Below are positions 1 to 6,437 of a stretch of DNA of 8,478 nucleotides, piece after piece; the stretch's first letter is position 1; each line of letters begins with the position of its first letter. Under the pieces are notes generated by a model, which was not told where the DNA came from, did no database searches, and was given only the letters and a program-made list of their open reading frames with translations. The position numbers were made by a program, and so were the translations under genes. The DNA comes from Acidobacteriota bacterium (GTDB lineage: Bacteria > Acidobacteriota > Thermoanaerobaculia > Multivoradales > UBA5704). Location: the NCBI GenBank assembly GCA_003223675.1, contig QHVW01000856.1:1-8478 (forward strand), written 5' to 3'.

Positions 1-22
1 AAGCAAGCTGAGCTAACTTTCT

Positions 23-67
23 CCCTCTTCTCCCCGGATGGGTGGGTGGAGGGATGGGAGAAGAGGG
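23..67. repeat. Perfect 12-bp inverted repeat
   Basis: CCCTCTTCTCCC at 23-34 is the exact reverse complement of GGGAGAAGAGGG at 56-67, with a 21-base spacer. The arms are purine-only on one strand and pyrimidine-only on the other. In the minus direction it lies about 50 bases after the xseB stop, so it could fold at the 3' end of the xse transcript and protect it or help termination. No T-run follows the stem on either strand, which argues against a textbook Rho-independent terminator. Confidence 0.55.
40..58 (+). other. G-quadruplex-type motif
   Basis: Four GGG runs at 40-42, 44-46, 51-53 and 56-58 are separated by loops of 1, 4 and 2 bases, which fits the canonical G3+N1-7 pattern. The last run is also the start of the right arm of the 23-67 inverted repeat, so hairpin and quadruplex cannot form together on the plus strand. 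The plus strand is the template for xseB transcription, so a fold here could slow polymerase after the gene. That role is inference. Confidence 0.45.
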
Positions 68-103
68 CCGGGGTGATGAGGGTCAACCGGCCGGGGACGA
101 GAG

Positions 104-119
104 CTCTGACGAAACAGAG
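104..119 (-). terminator. Weak hairpin next to the xseB stop
   Basis: CTCTG (104-108) and CAGAG (115-119) can pair as a 5-bp stem with a 6-base loop, directly abutting the xseB stop codon at 120-122. The stem is short and no T-tract follows in the minus direction, so this is at best a weak or Rho-assisted 3' end element. Confidence 0.2.
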
Positions 120-365
120 TCAGTAGGAATCGGAGCCCGGCCCCTCCAGGCTCTGCACGATCTGGGTGACCTCGACCTCGGCCTTGCGGATCTTGCCGCG
201 GCAGAGGTCGAGGAGCACGGCGGCGCGGCGCAGCTCCTCGGCCAGGCGGTCGATGTCGATCTCCTCCCCCTCGATGCGCTCGAGGATGCCTTCCAGCTCG
301 TCCATCGCCGCGCGGAAGCTCAGGGTCTCGCCGGCCTGCTCCGGATTCTCTCTGGGGTCACTCAT
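120..365 (-). CDS. xseB: Exodeoxyribonuclease VII small subunit
   Basis: This 81-aa protein matches the exonuclease VII small subunit in size and pattern. Exo VII is a cytoplasmic nuclease that degrades single-stranded DNA to oligonucleotides and acts in repair and recombination. Several small subunits assemble with one large subunit. Visible features are an N-terminal helix with F17-R18-A19-A20-M21-D22-E23-L24-E25 followed by I-L-E-R-I-E-G-E-E, then a second helix with L41-A42-E43-E44-L45 and a conserved-looking C55-R56-G57-K58-I59-R60-K61-A62-E63 segment, typical of the family's two-helix coiled coil. The ATG at 365 overlaps the xseA stop as ATGA, and a GGAGGAAGG stretch just before it, within the last xseA codons, can serve as ribosome binding site. 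Translation is therefore probably coupled to xseA, which suits a fixed subunit ratio. Confidence 0.93.
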   Translation of the reverse strand: MSDPRENPEQAGETLSFRAAMDELEGILERIEGEEIDIDRLAEELRRAAVLLDLCRGKIRKAEVEVTQIVQSLEGPGSDSY

Positions 366-1732
366 CCTTCCTCCACTCGGCTCTTGAAGTCTCCCCCGGC
401 AACGCGGGTGGTGACGAGGTCTCCGGGTCTCACTTGGGTCCGCTGCCGCACGAGGCGGCCGGCGGCGTCGCGGGTCAGGCTGAAGCCGCGCTCCAGGGTG
501 CGCTCCGGGGCGAGCTGCTGGCAGAGCCGCTCCACCCCCTGGAGGGTCGCGGACGCCTCGCGCACCTTGCCGCGGCCGGCGGCGGCGATCCGCTCGCCGA
601 TTCTCAAACGCTCGCGCTCGGCCGTGGCGAGGCTGCGGGGGGCCAGCTCGATCAGACGGCCCTGCAGGGCCTCCCGCCGCCGCTCGGCGTCGCGCAGGGC
701 GCTGCGGCCGAGGCGGGCCAGGGTGCGCGCGTGCTCGTCGATGCGGCCGCCCGCCGCGGCCAGCCGCAGGCGGGCCAGGCTCACCCCGCGCTCGGCCCGG
801 CCCAGCGCCTCGCGGCCGGCGCGCAGCGGCTCCAGCGCCTCCCGCGCCAGCGCCCGCCGCAGATCCTCGACCGCCTGATCGGCCCGTGCCATCCGCTCGA
901 TCAGGAACTCGGCCACCTTGGTGGGGGTCTTGAAGGCGGTGTGGGCCGTCAGGTCGGCGATCGCGCGGTCGATCTCGTGGCCGAGGCCGGTGAGCACGGG
1001 GAAGGGCGCGTGGGCGATCGCCTCGGCGATGGCCCGGCTGTCGAAGGCGGCGAGGTCGGTGCGCGAGCCGCCGCCGCGGATCAGGATGGCGCAATCTACG
1101 GCCAAGCCGCGGAGCGCCGCCAGGGCCGAGACCACCTCGCGCTCCGACTCCCGCCCCTGCATGGCGGCGTGGATGAAGAGCACGCGGAAGCCGTAGCCGC
1201 TCTCCACCAGCCCCGAGAGGAAGTCGTGGTAGGCGGCGCTGCCGTGCGAGGTGATGAGGGCGATCGAGAGCGGCAGGTCCGGGAGCGGCAGGGCGCGGTT
1301 CTTCTCCAGCAGCCCCGCGGCGGTGAGCGCGGCGAGCGTCTCCCGGCGCCGCCGCTCCAGCAGGCCGAGGGTGAAGGAGGGATCCACCTCGCGCACGCAG
1401 AGCTGCAACCGGCCGCCCGGCGGATAGAAGTCGAGGCTCCCCCGGCAGCGGATCTGGACGCCGTCGACGAGCCTCTGCTCGGAGGCGGCGAGCAGCCGCT
1501 GGACCTTGAGGAAGTCCGTCTTCCAGATCACGGCGTCCAGCTTGGCCGTGATCTCGTCCCGGTCCCCCTTCTCGACCAGCTCGAAGTAGACGTGGCCGCG
1601 GGCGCTCGGCCGCACGCGCTGCGCCTCCCCGGCCACCCAGACGGCGGCGAAGGCCTCGCCGAGGAAGTCCTTCACCTCACCGCAGAGCTGGGCGACGCTG
1701 TAGGTGGGCTCGAAGAGGGGCAGAACGGTCAG
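362..1732 (-). CDS. xseA: Exodeoxyribonuclease VII large subunit
   Basis: This is the catalytic subunit of exonuclease VII, about 456 aa from the proposed CTG start and close to the usual family length. Domains: an N-terminal OB-fold that binds single-stranded nucleic acid (about residues 5-105, beginning F-E-P-T-Y-S-V-A-Q-L), the catalytic domain (about 125-330) and a long Arg/Glu-rich helical stretch (about 290-410) that holds XseB. Family hallmarks are R219-G-G-G-S223 followed by R-T-D-L-A-A-F-D, the G251-H252-E253-I-D255 motif, and A-H-T-A-F-K-T-P-T-K-V-A-E-F. The reading frame stays open upstream to 2299, but that part only shadows the preceding gene. No ATG, GTG or TTG lies close to the homologous N-terminus. 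The CTG at 1732 sits 7 bases after GAGGAG, so I chose it; the true start could differ by a few codons. The gene shares ATGA with xseB. Confidence 0.93.
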   Translation of the reverse strand: MTVLPLFEPTYSVAQLCGEVKDFLGEAFAAVWVAGEAQRVRPSARGHVYFELVEKGDRDEITAKLDAVIWKTDFLKVQRLLAASEQRLVDGVQIRCRGSLDFYPPGGRLQLCVREVDPSFTLGLLERRRRETLAALTAAGLLEKNRALPLPDLPLSIALITSHGSAAYHDFLSGLVESGYGFRVLFIHAAMQGRESEREVVSALAALRGLAVDCAILIRGGGSRTDLAAFDSRAIAEAIAHAPFPVLTGLGHEIDRAIADLTAHTAFKTPTKVAEFLIERMARADQAVEDLRRALAREALEPLRAGREALGRAERGVSLARLRLAAAGGRIDEHARTLARLGRSALRDAERRREALQGRLIELAPRSLATAERERLRIGERIAAAGRGKVREASATLQGVERLCQQLAPERTLERGFSLTRDAAGRLVRQRTQVRPGDLVTTRVAGGDFKSRVEEG

Positions 1733-1746
1733 GCTGGGGCTCCTCA
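1730..1746 (-). promoter_or_regulatory. RBS and probable CTG start of xseA
   Basis: On the minus strand, the stop of the upstream 182-aa gene (TGA, 1746-1744) overlaps a strong Shine-Dalgarno GAGGAG (1745-1740). After a 7-base spacer comes CTG (1732-1730). This arrangement supports termination-reinitiation coupling and a rare CTG start. In-frame ATG, GTG or TTG codons are absent nearby; the nearest GTG would add roughly 35 residues that overlap the preceding gene. Confidence 0.5.
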
Positions 1747-2292
1747 GTGGTACGACTTCAGCTCTTTCGACGAGCTGAGCGGGATCGACTCCGCCCACTC
1801 CACGGCCTTCTTCTCGCCGGCCGTCAGCTTGCTCAGGAAGTCCACCGCCTCGTCGCGCTCGCGGAACAGCCGCCAGATGAAGGTGTGGCCGGCGGGCGCG
1901 GTGAAGTAGGTGTAAGGCTTGGAACCGTTCGACAGGTCGAAGCCGAGATTGCTCTCCCCGTTGACCCCCACGCAGGCCACCGCGATGGCGCGGTAGGCGA
2001 GCGCCAGGGCGCGCACCGCGTCCTCGTAGTCCCCCAGCTCCTCGCGGGAGAGCGGCGAATGCCAGACGGCGATCCGGGAGCCGTCCTCCTCGGCGAGCAG
2101 GTTGTAGGGGATGTCGTTGCGGTCCATGGCGTCCTTCGTCTCGCTGGTGGTGACGAAGACGTCCTCCGTCCCCGCGACCTTGTAGGTGATCGCGTAGGCG
2201 TCTTTCTCCAATTGCGAAAACGCCTCCGAGAGGATGCTCTCGTCCTCGATCGTGAAGTAGTAGAGGCGGTTCATGATGCGTCGTGCTGCCAT
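1744..2292 (-). CDS. Hypothetical protein between rhomboid and xseA
   Basis: I do not recognise this 182-aa protein. It appears soluble: no signal peptide or membrane segment is visible. It is acidic and rich in aromatic residues. Recognisable stretches include M7-N-R-L-Y-Y-F-T-I-E-D-E-S, A-V-W-H-S-P-L-S-R-E-E-L, V-G-V-N-G-E-S-N-L-G-F-D-L, a Y-T-Y-F-T-A-P-A-G-H-T-F-I-W segment and a C-terminal helix with A-V-D-F-L-S-K-L-T-A-G-E-K-K-A. The ATG at 2292 follows GGAGGA (2307-2302) by 9 bases; an internal ATG at 2274 is a possible alternative start without as good a site. The stop codon lies inside the xseA ribosome binding site, so the gene is co-translated with xseA. That placement hints at a housekeeping or nucleic-acid-related role, but no function can be assigned from the sequence. 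Confidence 0.8.
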   Translation of the reverse strand: MAARRIMNRLYYFTIEDESILSEAFSQLEKDAYAITYKVAGTEDVFVTTSETKDAMDRNDIPYNLLAEEDGSRIAVWHSPLSREELGDYEDAVRALALAYRAIAVACVGVNGESNLGFDLSNGSKPYTYFTAPAGHTFIWRLFRERDEAVDFLSKLTAGEKKAVEWAESIPLSSSKELKSYH

Positions 2293-2401
2293 GCGGCAAA
2301 ATCCTCCAGATTCGTCTCCCGATTGTCCCCTGAGGGGGGCCGCCGTGGGGCGGCGCCCGGGAGCCGGGGTCGTGGTCGTAAGACCCTATCCTAACAAACC
2401 G
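2293..2401 (-). other. Intergenic region with stacked GC hairpins
   Basis: This is the 109-bp gap between the rhomboid stop and the next minus-strand gene. It contains several perfect short inverted repeats: CCCC-TGA-GGGG (2327-2337), GCCGCC-GTGG-GGCGGC (2339-2354), CCCGG-GAG-CCGGG (2356-2368) and GGTC-GTAA-GACC (2374-2385). None has a following T-tract in the minus direction. They may form a partial transcriptional barrier or a structured leader for the 182-aa gene. I see no convincing -35/-10 pair. Confidence 0.4.
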
Positions 2402-3001
2402 TTACACCGGGCCATCATATTCTCCGCCGTACTCCGGCGCCGGCAGGCTCCGCCGGGGCTCCGGCAGGAGGAAGCCGAGCAGGAGCCCGGCCGCGCCGCC
2501 GCCCAGGTGGGCCGAGTTGTCGATCCCCGGGGTGGAGAAGCCGAAGAAGACGTTGATCGCCGCCCAGCCCACGAGCTGCATCAGGATCGACTTCCCCTGC
2601 GGGGTGAGCGCGCCCCGGCGGCGGAGGAGGAAGGCAATGAGGGCGCCGAGCAGCCCGAAGATGGCCCCCGAGGCGCCGACGCTGGGCTTCTGGGTGAACG
2701 TGGCGCTGGCGAGCGAGCCGGCGATGCCGCTGCCGAAGTAGATCAGGAGCATCCGCGGCGAGCCCATCAGCAGCTCCAGCAGGGAGCCGAGCTGGAAGAG
2801 CGCCCAGCCGTTGAGCGCCAGGTGGAGGAGCCCGCCATGCAGGAACATGCTGGTGACCAGCCGCCAGTACTCCCCCGCCCGGATCGCCGGTCCGAAGTTG
2901 GCCCCCAGCTCCGTGACCTGGTCGCCGGTCACGAGCTGCAGGACGTAGCCGACCGCGATGGCGGTCAGGAGGAGGAGGGTGACGGGGGTTCGCCGGAGCA
3001 T
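2402..3001 (-). CDS. Rhomboid family intramembrane serine protease
   Basis: This 199-aa membrane protein has the core of a six-TM rhomboid protease, which cleaves other proteins within or near their transmembrane segments in the inner membrane. Predicted helices lie at about 9-24, 53-78, 84-99, 109-126, 139-155 and 164-179. The loop-1 segment E44-Y-W46-R47-L-V-T-S-M-F-L-H55 is typical. H60 and N64 sit in the H-x-x-x-N oxyanion motif of TM2, the catalytic serine is S111 in G109-A-S-G112, and the partner histidine is H165 in S-A-H-L-G-G-G. All key residues are present, so the enzyme should be active. The ATG at 3001 places TM1 right after a short Arg-containing N-terminus; a TTG at 3064 would add 21 residues but overlap the ribosome binding site of the divergent gene. 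The Shine-Dalgarno before 3001 is poor. The substrate is unknown. Confidence 0.93.
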   Translation of the reverse strand: MLRRTPVTLLLLTAIAVGYVLQLVTGDQVTELGANFGPAIRAGEYWRLVTSMFLHGGLLHLALNGWALFQLGSLLELLMGSPRMLLIYFGSGIAGSLASATFTQKPSVGASGAIFGLLGALIAFLLRRRGALTPQGKSILMQLVGWAAINVFFGFSTPGIDNSAHLGGGAAGLLLGFLLPEPRRSLPAPEYGGEYDGPV

Positions 3002-3025
3002 GATCCGGCCATCGTATCGCGGCAG

Positions 3026-3043
3026 GGCCTGGGGAGGCCAGGC
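3026..3043. promoter_or_regulatory. Overlapping palindromes in the divergent intergenic region
   Basis: Two perfect inverted repeats are interleaved: GGCCT-GGGG-AGGCC (3026-3039) and GCCTGG-GGAGG-CCAGGC (3027-3043). They lie just upstream of the proposed -10 of the hydrolase gene and within 45 bp of the rhomboid start, so they could be an operator for one or both divergent genes. In a GC-rich genome short palindromes also arise by chance. Confidence 0.3.
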
Positions 3044-3047
3044 GGAA

Positions 3048-3056
3048 TGATAGAAT
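3048..3056 (+). promoter_or_regulatory. Candidate extended -10 promoter
   Basis: TGATAGAAT matches an extended -10 (TGn plus TAGAAT) in an otherwise GC-rich intergenic region, with no recognisable -35, as extended -10 promoters allow. Transcription would start near 3063, immediately before the AAAGGAG ribosome binding site (3063-3069) of the hydrolase gene, giving a very short leader. The tight spacing and the unknown sigma preferences of the host keep confidence low. Confidence 0.3.
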
Positions 3057-3076
3057 GGGGTCAAAGGAGAACACTC

Positions 3077-6000
3077 ATGCGTGGAGCGATCGCCGCCCTT
3101 CGGGCGTCTGGGATAGGTCTGTACGCGTTGTGCGCTTTGCTGACGTCGCCGGCCGTGGTCCTGGGGCAGACGAACCTCGCTCCGAATCCGTCGTTCGAGT
3201 CGGTCTCAGGTACCTCGCCCTCCAACTGGAGCCTCTGTACATCCTCAGGGACCGCAACCCTGGGGTCTGCCACCTCGCCCGTGGACCAGGGCTCCCGCTC
3301 TCTGCGGGTCGCCGTGTCCCAGGCTGGTGATGTGGGCGTGTGCTCCGACGCGATCGCGGTTTCCGCGGGTGTGACCTACCGGGTGGCGGCCCGCCTGGAT
3401 GTGAACGTCTCTCCGGTCAAAGACAAGCAGGCGCGCATCCAGATTCTCGAGCTGTCGAGCACGGATATCCAGCTCTCCAGCAAGGTCGGCGCCACGAGCG
3501 TGGGCAGAACCTCCAACTGGGAAAGCCTGAGCGGATTCTTCACTACAGGATCAAGCACCGCCAAGGTGAAGATCCGTCTCCTTCAGGATGTCCCCGGCTC
3601 CGGTGGCACCACGTTCTATTGGGATACCGTGAGCCTGGCAAGCAACACGGCGGTGGCCTGGGAACGGTGGGAACGCGAGCTCACGTCGAGCGCCGACTAC
3701 ACCGCAGGAGCGAGCTCCAATCCTTATCGGGACCTGCGGCTCACGGCAACCTTCTACCGCAACGCCACCTGCGGCTCCACTCCGCCAGGCTCGTGCCAAT
3801 TTCCGGACTGCTTCCAACAGGCGGGCTTCTGGGATGGTGCTCCCGGCAGCTCCTCGGCCAAGACCTTCAGGGTGCGGACGGCCCTTCCCGCCGGGACTTG
3901 GTGCTGGAACACCGCCTGCTCGACCGTGGGGGTTTCAGGGGCGACCACGCCCAATTGCGCAGGAGATTCCGGGCTGACTCAAAGCGGGGCGATCAACGTC
4001 ACCTCCTATGGCGGAGCCAACCTGCTCTACCGGTTGGGATTGCCGACCCCGAAGGCAAGCGGAAGCTTTCTCGTCTATGGCGACGGAGGCACGACCTTTC
4101 CCTGGATTGCGGATACGGCCTGGTCCGCTCCCGCGGGCTTCTCTCTTCCAGCTCTGGGAGCCGCCCCGAGCACGGACCTCTGGAAGAACTACGTCAGCGA
4201 TCGCGCTGGCAAGGGATTCACCGTGATCCTCGTGGCGCCGACGACCCAGTATGTGAACGCGCCGGCTTCGCAGCCTGCGCTGCCAGCCTCCGGCTTCGCG
4301 GGCTTCCTCGCCGGCTGCACCCCGGCCAACTACAAAGTGGTCCCCAACGAGTGCAGCTATCTGGATCCGGTCTACTGGCGGAAGCTGGATTCCATGATCA
4401 AGGATGCCAACGATGCAGGGATCGTCGTCACCGTGGGGGGTCTCATCGATCCGACCGACCGCGGCGGCCCAGGCACGAATTTGACGCCATTGCAGAAATA
4501 CCCGCGCAAGGACGCGGCCGAAGCCTTCGCTCGCCAGCTTGCGGCGCGGCTCGCCGGGAGCTTCGTATTCTTTTCTCCAGGCTTCGATGACAAAGTCGAC
4601 GAGCTCCTGGATGACGGTCTTCTCCATACTCAGGATGCGATGACGGCCGTGGGACAGGCCCTCCATGGCGCCGCGCCGCGCCAACTCACGGGAAATCAGC
4701 TCGCCGGTGGGGCAGCGCTCACCGACTACGACCTCTTCCACGCCGCGGACTGGCTGAGCTTCGAATTCTTCCAGAGTGGCCACAAGGGGAACCTGGGCTC
4801 ACCGTGCAGCTACGCCAGCGGCCAGGAGTACGCGCGCGCCGTCTGCCGGGCTCGGGAGCTGACGGTGCGCTTCCGCTGCCAGGGCGCCCTGTCGACGGTG
4901 CAAGCCTGCCCGACCAGCCTGCCTCCCGGGCAGCCGAAGCCGTCCGTCAACTCCGAAGGGGCCTATGAGGACTTCACCACCGTCGCCGAAGACCCGGACA
5001 ATCGGGAGGGAGAACGGCATACGGCATACGCCAGCGCCCTTTCGGGCTCCTTCGGTTACACGATCGGCGTTAAGGGGATCTATAACTGGTCCAACCCGGG
5101 GATCTACTCGAATAATTATAACCAAAACCAGTCGTGGGCGGACGAAGACCTGGCAAGGCTCGGCGGCCTCTTCCGGGGTGCCCCGTGGACCGATCTCGAG
5201 CCGCGCCACAACCTGATCGCCAACAACCCGGTGGTGAACACGGCGACGACCAATCCGGCCACGACAGGGGCAAATCCGGACAACGAGAAGAAGAGAATGC
5301 TGTTGGCTGGAAATTACAAGTATGCCCTGGTCTATGTTCCGGGAGTCGTTTCGGGCTCAATAGCGAGCGTGCAGATCAAGACGACCGGTGTCACCAATGC
5401 TCTCCCAGGATTGACTTGTGATAAGACATGGAGCAAAGGGTGGGTAAATCCACGCGACAAAAGCTCTGATCTGCTCGCCTCCTGTAGCACGGGGAACGGG
5501 CTCATTACGCTCCAGGGAAGGGTGGGTTGCCCATCAGGAGCTCAGTTCTGTGATTGGGTCCTCAGACTGACCAAGGGAGCCGCCGCCAGCGCCACTTCTG
5601 TCAATGCAACCAACACAACGGCGGTAGCGGATATGGCTCTCAACGACCTCGAAGTCTGGACCGAGCTCTCTGAGGACTCTTCGACCTCAGTCATAGCGCA
5701 GGTCATTGCTCCGGACGATACCCGGGTCGGGGACCCGATCGTGGTCAATCCAGACGGTATCTCTTTTCAGAAACTACCCACCCCGGCCCGAGACACCCTC
5801 GGCAATTTTTTCGTCACTTGGGAGGCAGGGAATCCAGACACCGGGCTCGACGAGATCTGGGCGCGGCGTTACGACAGCTCAGGAAATTCACTGAGCGATC
5901 CGTTCCTGGTAAGCCCACCCGCTGAAGGTCAACAAGCGGAGCCGAGCGTGACTGCCGACTCTTCTAACAATGTTACGGTCAGTTGGACCCGGCATACTCT

Positions 6001-6427
6001 GGCAGTGGACGATCCAGGGGAGATTGACCTGCAGATTTACGACGTTACCGGTGCTCCGGTCGGGGATACGATCGGTCTTCCGCCGGATCCGGGTGGTGGT
6101 GTCGCCACGATGTCGCTGGTGCAAGCCGACGGCCAAGGGGACCTCTGGGTAGCCTGGAGCACCGAAGATCGGAAGCACGGAGGAGGCGACGTCTACGCGC
6201 AGCGGATCCTGCATGGCGGAATTTTCTCGGGACGCTCCTTCCGGGTCAACTCCACGCACGCCGGCGTCGGGCGGCTGGCAACTCTCCAAGTGCAGCGGGA
6301 TGGCAGCTTCCGAGTGGTATGGGAGGGGCTCGGAGCCAACGGCCAGGGTAAAGGGTTGCGAGAGCGGCGCTACAATGCTCAAGGACACCCGATAGAAGAT
6401 GAGACTCCAGTGGGCTCGCTGGATTGA
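3077..6427 (+). CDS. Secreted apiosidase-like (DUF4038) modular glycoside hydrolase
   Basis: This 1116-aa exported enzyme probably cleaves a plant-type or other complex polysaccharide outside the cytoplasm. Modules in order: signal peptide (1-30, cleavage likely before Q31); a CBM4/9-like jelly roll (about 31-190, N-L-A-P-N-P-S-F-E to F-Y-W-D-T-V-S-L); DUF5060 (about 193-285, V-A-W-E-R-W-E-R-E and A-G-F-W-D-G); and a DUF4038 catalytic barrel (about 330-700) with P342-W-I-A-D-T-A-W349, W369-K-N-Y-V-S-D-R-A-G-K-G-F, Q566-S-G-H569 and N-S-E627-G-A-Y-E-D. A collagen-binding-like beta domain follows (about 704-850, Y749-A-L-V-Y-V-P-G, W789-V-N-P-R), then four repeats to the end (W915, W970, W1027, W1082). 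E627 fits a catalytic Glu and D504 or D505 the partner acid; both are alignments by eye. Eighteen cysteines, all before residue 869, suggest disulfides. ATG 3077 follows GGAG by 7 bases. Exact substrate unknown. Confidence 0.85.
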   Translation: MRGAIAALRASGIGLYALCALLTSPAVVLGQTNLAPNPSFESVSGTSPSNWSLCTSSGTATLGSATSPVDQGSRSLRVAVSQAGDVGVCSDAIAVSAGVTYRVAARLDVNVSPVKDKQARIQILELSSTDIQLSSKVGATSVGRTSNWESLSGFFTTGSSTAKVKIRLLQDVPGSGGTTFYWDTVSLASNTAVAWERWERELTSSADYTAGASSNPYRDLRLTATFYRNATCGSTPPGSCQFPDCFQQAGFWDGAPGSSSAKTFRVRTALPAGTWCWNTACSTVGVSGATTPNCAGDSGLTQSGAINVTSYGGANLLYRLGLPTPKASGSFLVYGDGGTTFPWIADTAWSAPAGFSLPALGAAPSTDLWKNYVSDRAGKGFTVILVAPTTQYVNAPASQPALPASGFAGFLAGCTPANYKVVPNECSYLDPVYWRKLDSMIKDANDAGIVVTVGGLIDPTDRGGPGTNLTPLQKYPRKDAAEAFARQLAARLAGSFVFFSPGFDDKVDELLDDGLLHTQDAMTAVGQALHGAAPRQLTGNQLAGGAALTDYDLFHAADWLSFEFFQSGHKGNLGSPCSYASGQEYARAVCRARELTVRFRCQGALSTVQACPTSLPPGQPKPSVNSEGAYEDFTTVAEDPDNREGERHTAYASALSGSFGYTIGVKGIYNWSNPGIYSNNYNQNQSWADEDLARLGGLFRGAPWTDLEPRHNLIANNPVVNTATTNPATTGANPDNEKKRMLLAGNYKYALVYVPGVVSGSIASVQIKTTGVTNALPGLTCDKTWSKGWVNPRDKSSDLLASCSTGNGLITLQGRVGCPSGAQFCDWVLRLTKGAAASATSVNATNTTAVADMALNDLEVWTELSEDSSTSVIAQVIAPDDTRVGDPIVVNPDGISFQKLPTPARDTLGNFFVTWEAGNPDTGLDEIWARRYDSSGNSLSDPFLVSPPAEGQQAEPSVTADSSNNVTVSWTRHTLAVDDPGEIDLQIYDVTGAPVGDTIGLPPDPGGGVATMSLVQADGQGDLWVAWSTEDRKHGGGDVYAQRILHGGIFSGRSFRVNSTHAGVGRLATLQVQRDGSFRVVWEGLGANGQGKGLRERRYNAQGHPIEDETPVGSLD

Positions 6428-6437
6428 AAGGTACTCT

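Larger units (their letters stand above)
1..119. other. Non-coding flank downstream of xseB
   Basis: I see no convincing gene here. This is the stretch that follows the xseB stop codon on the minus strand. It holds a 12-bp inverted repeat (23-34 with 56-67), a G-rich tract (40-58) and a small hairpin next to the xseB stop (104-119). None is followed by a T-tract in the minus direction, so a classical intrinsic terminator is not evident. The left edge of the window cuts whatever lies beyond. Confidence 0.6.

Noticed and set aside
434..1909. A 491-codon plus-strand open frame opposite xseA
   Set aside because: It is a shadow of a very GC-rich gene: low-complexity Gly/Ala/Glu/Arg composition, no recognisable domain, and the opposite strand codes for a clear XseA with catalytic motifs.
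1733..2299. Reading xseA from 2299 as a 645-aa fusion protein
   Set aside because: The added 189 codons shadow the 182-aa gene in another frame and show no domain; XseA proteins normally start close to the OB-fold.
3002..3064. TTG start for the rhomboid at 3064
   Set aside because: The extra 21 residues lack a hydrophobic or conserved pattern, and this start would lie on the ribosome binding site of the divergent gene.
2273..3076. N-terminal extension of the hydrolase frame back to 2273
   Set aside because: The extension is charged low-complexity sequence antisense to the rhomboid gene. The ATG at 3077 has a good ribosome binding site and is followed directly by a signal peptide.
3340..4590. 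A 416-codon plus-strand frame inside the hydrolase gene
   Set aside because: Composition is Arg/Gly/Ser/Pro-rich with no family pattern, while the overlapping frame has a signal peptide and conserved enzyme motifs.
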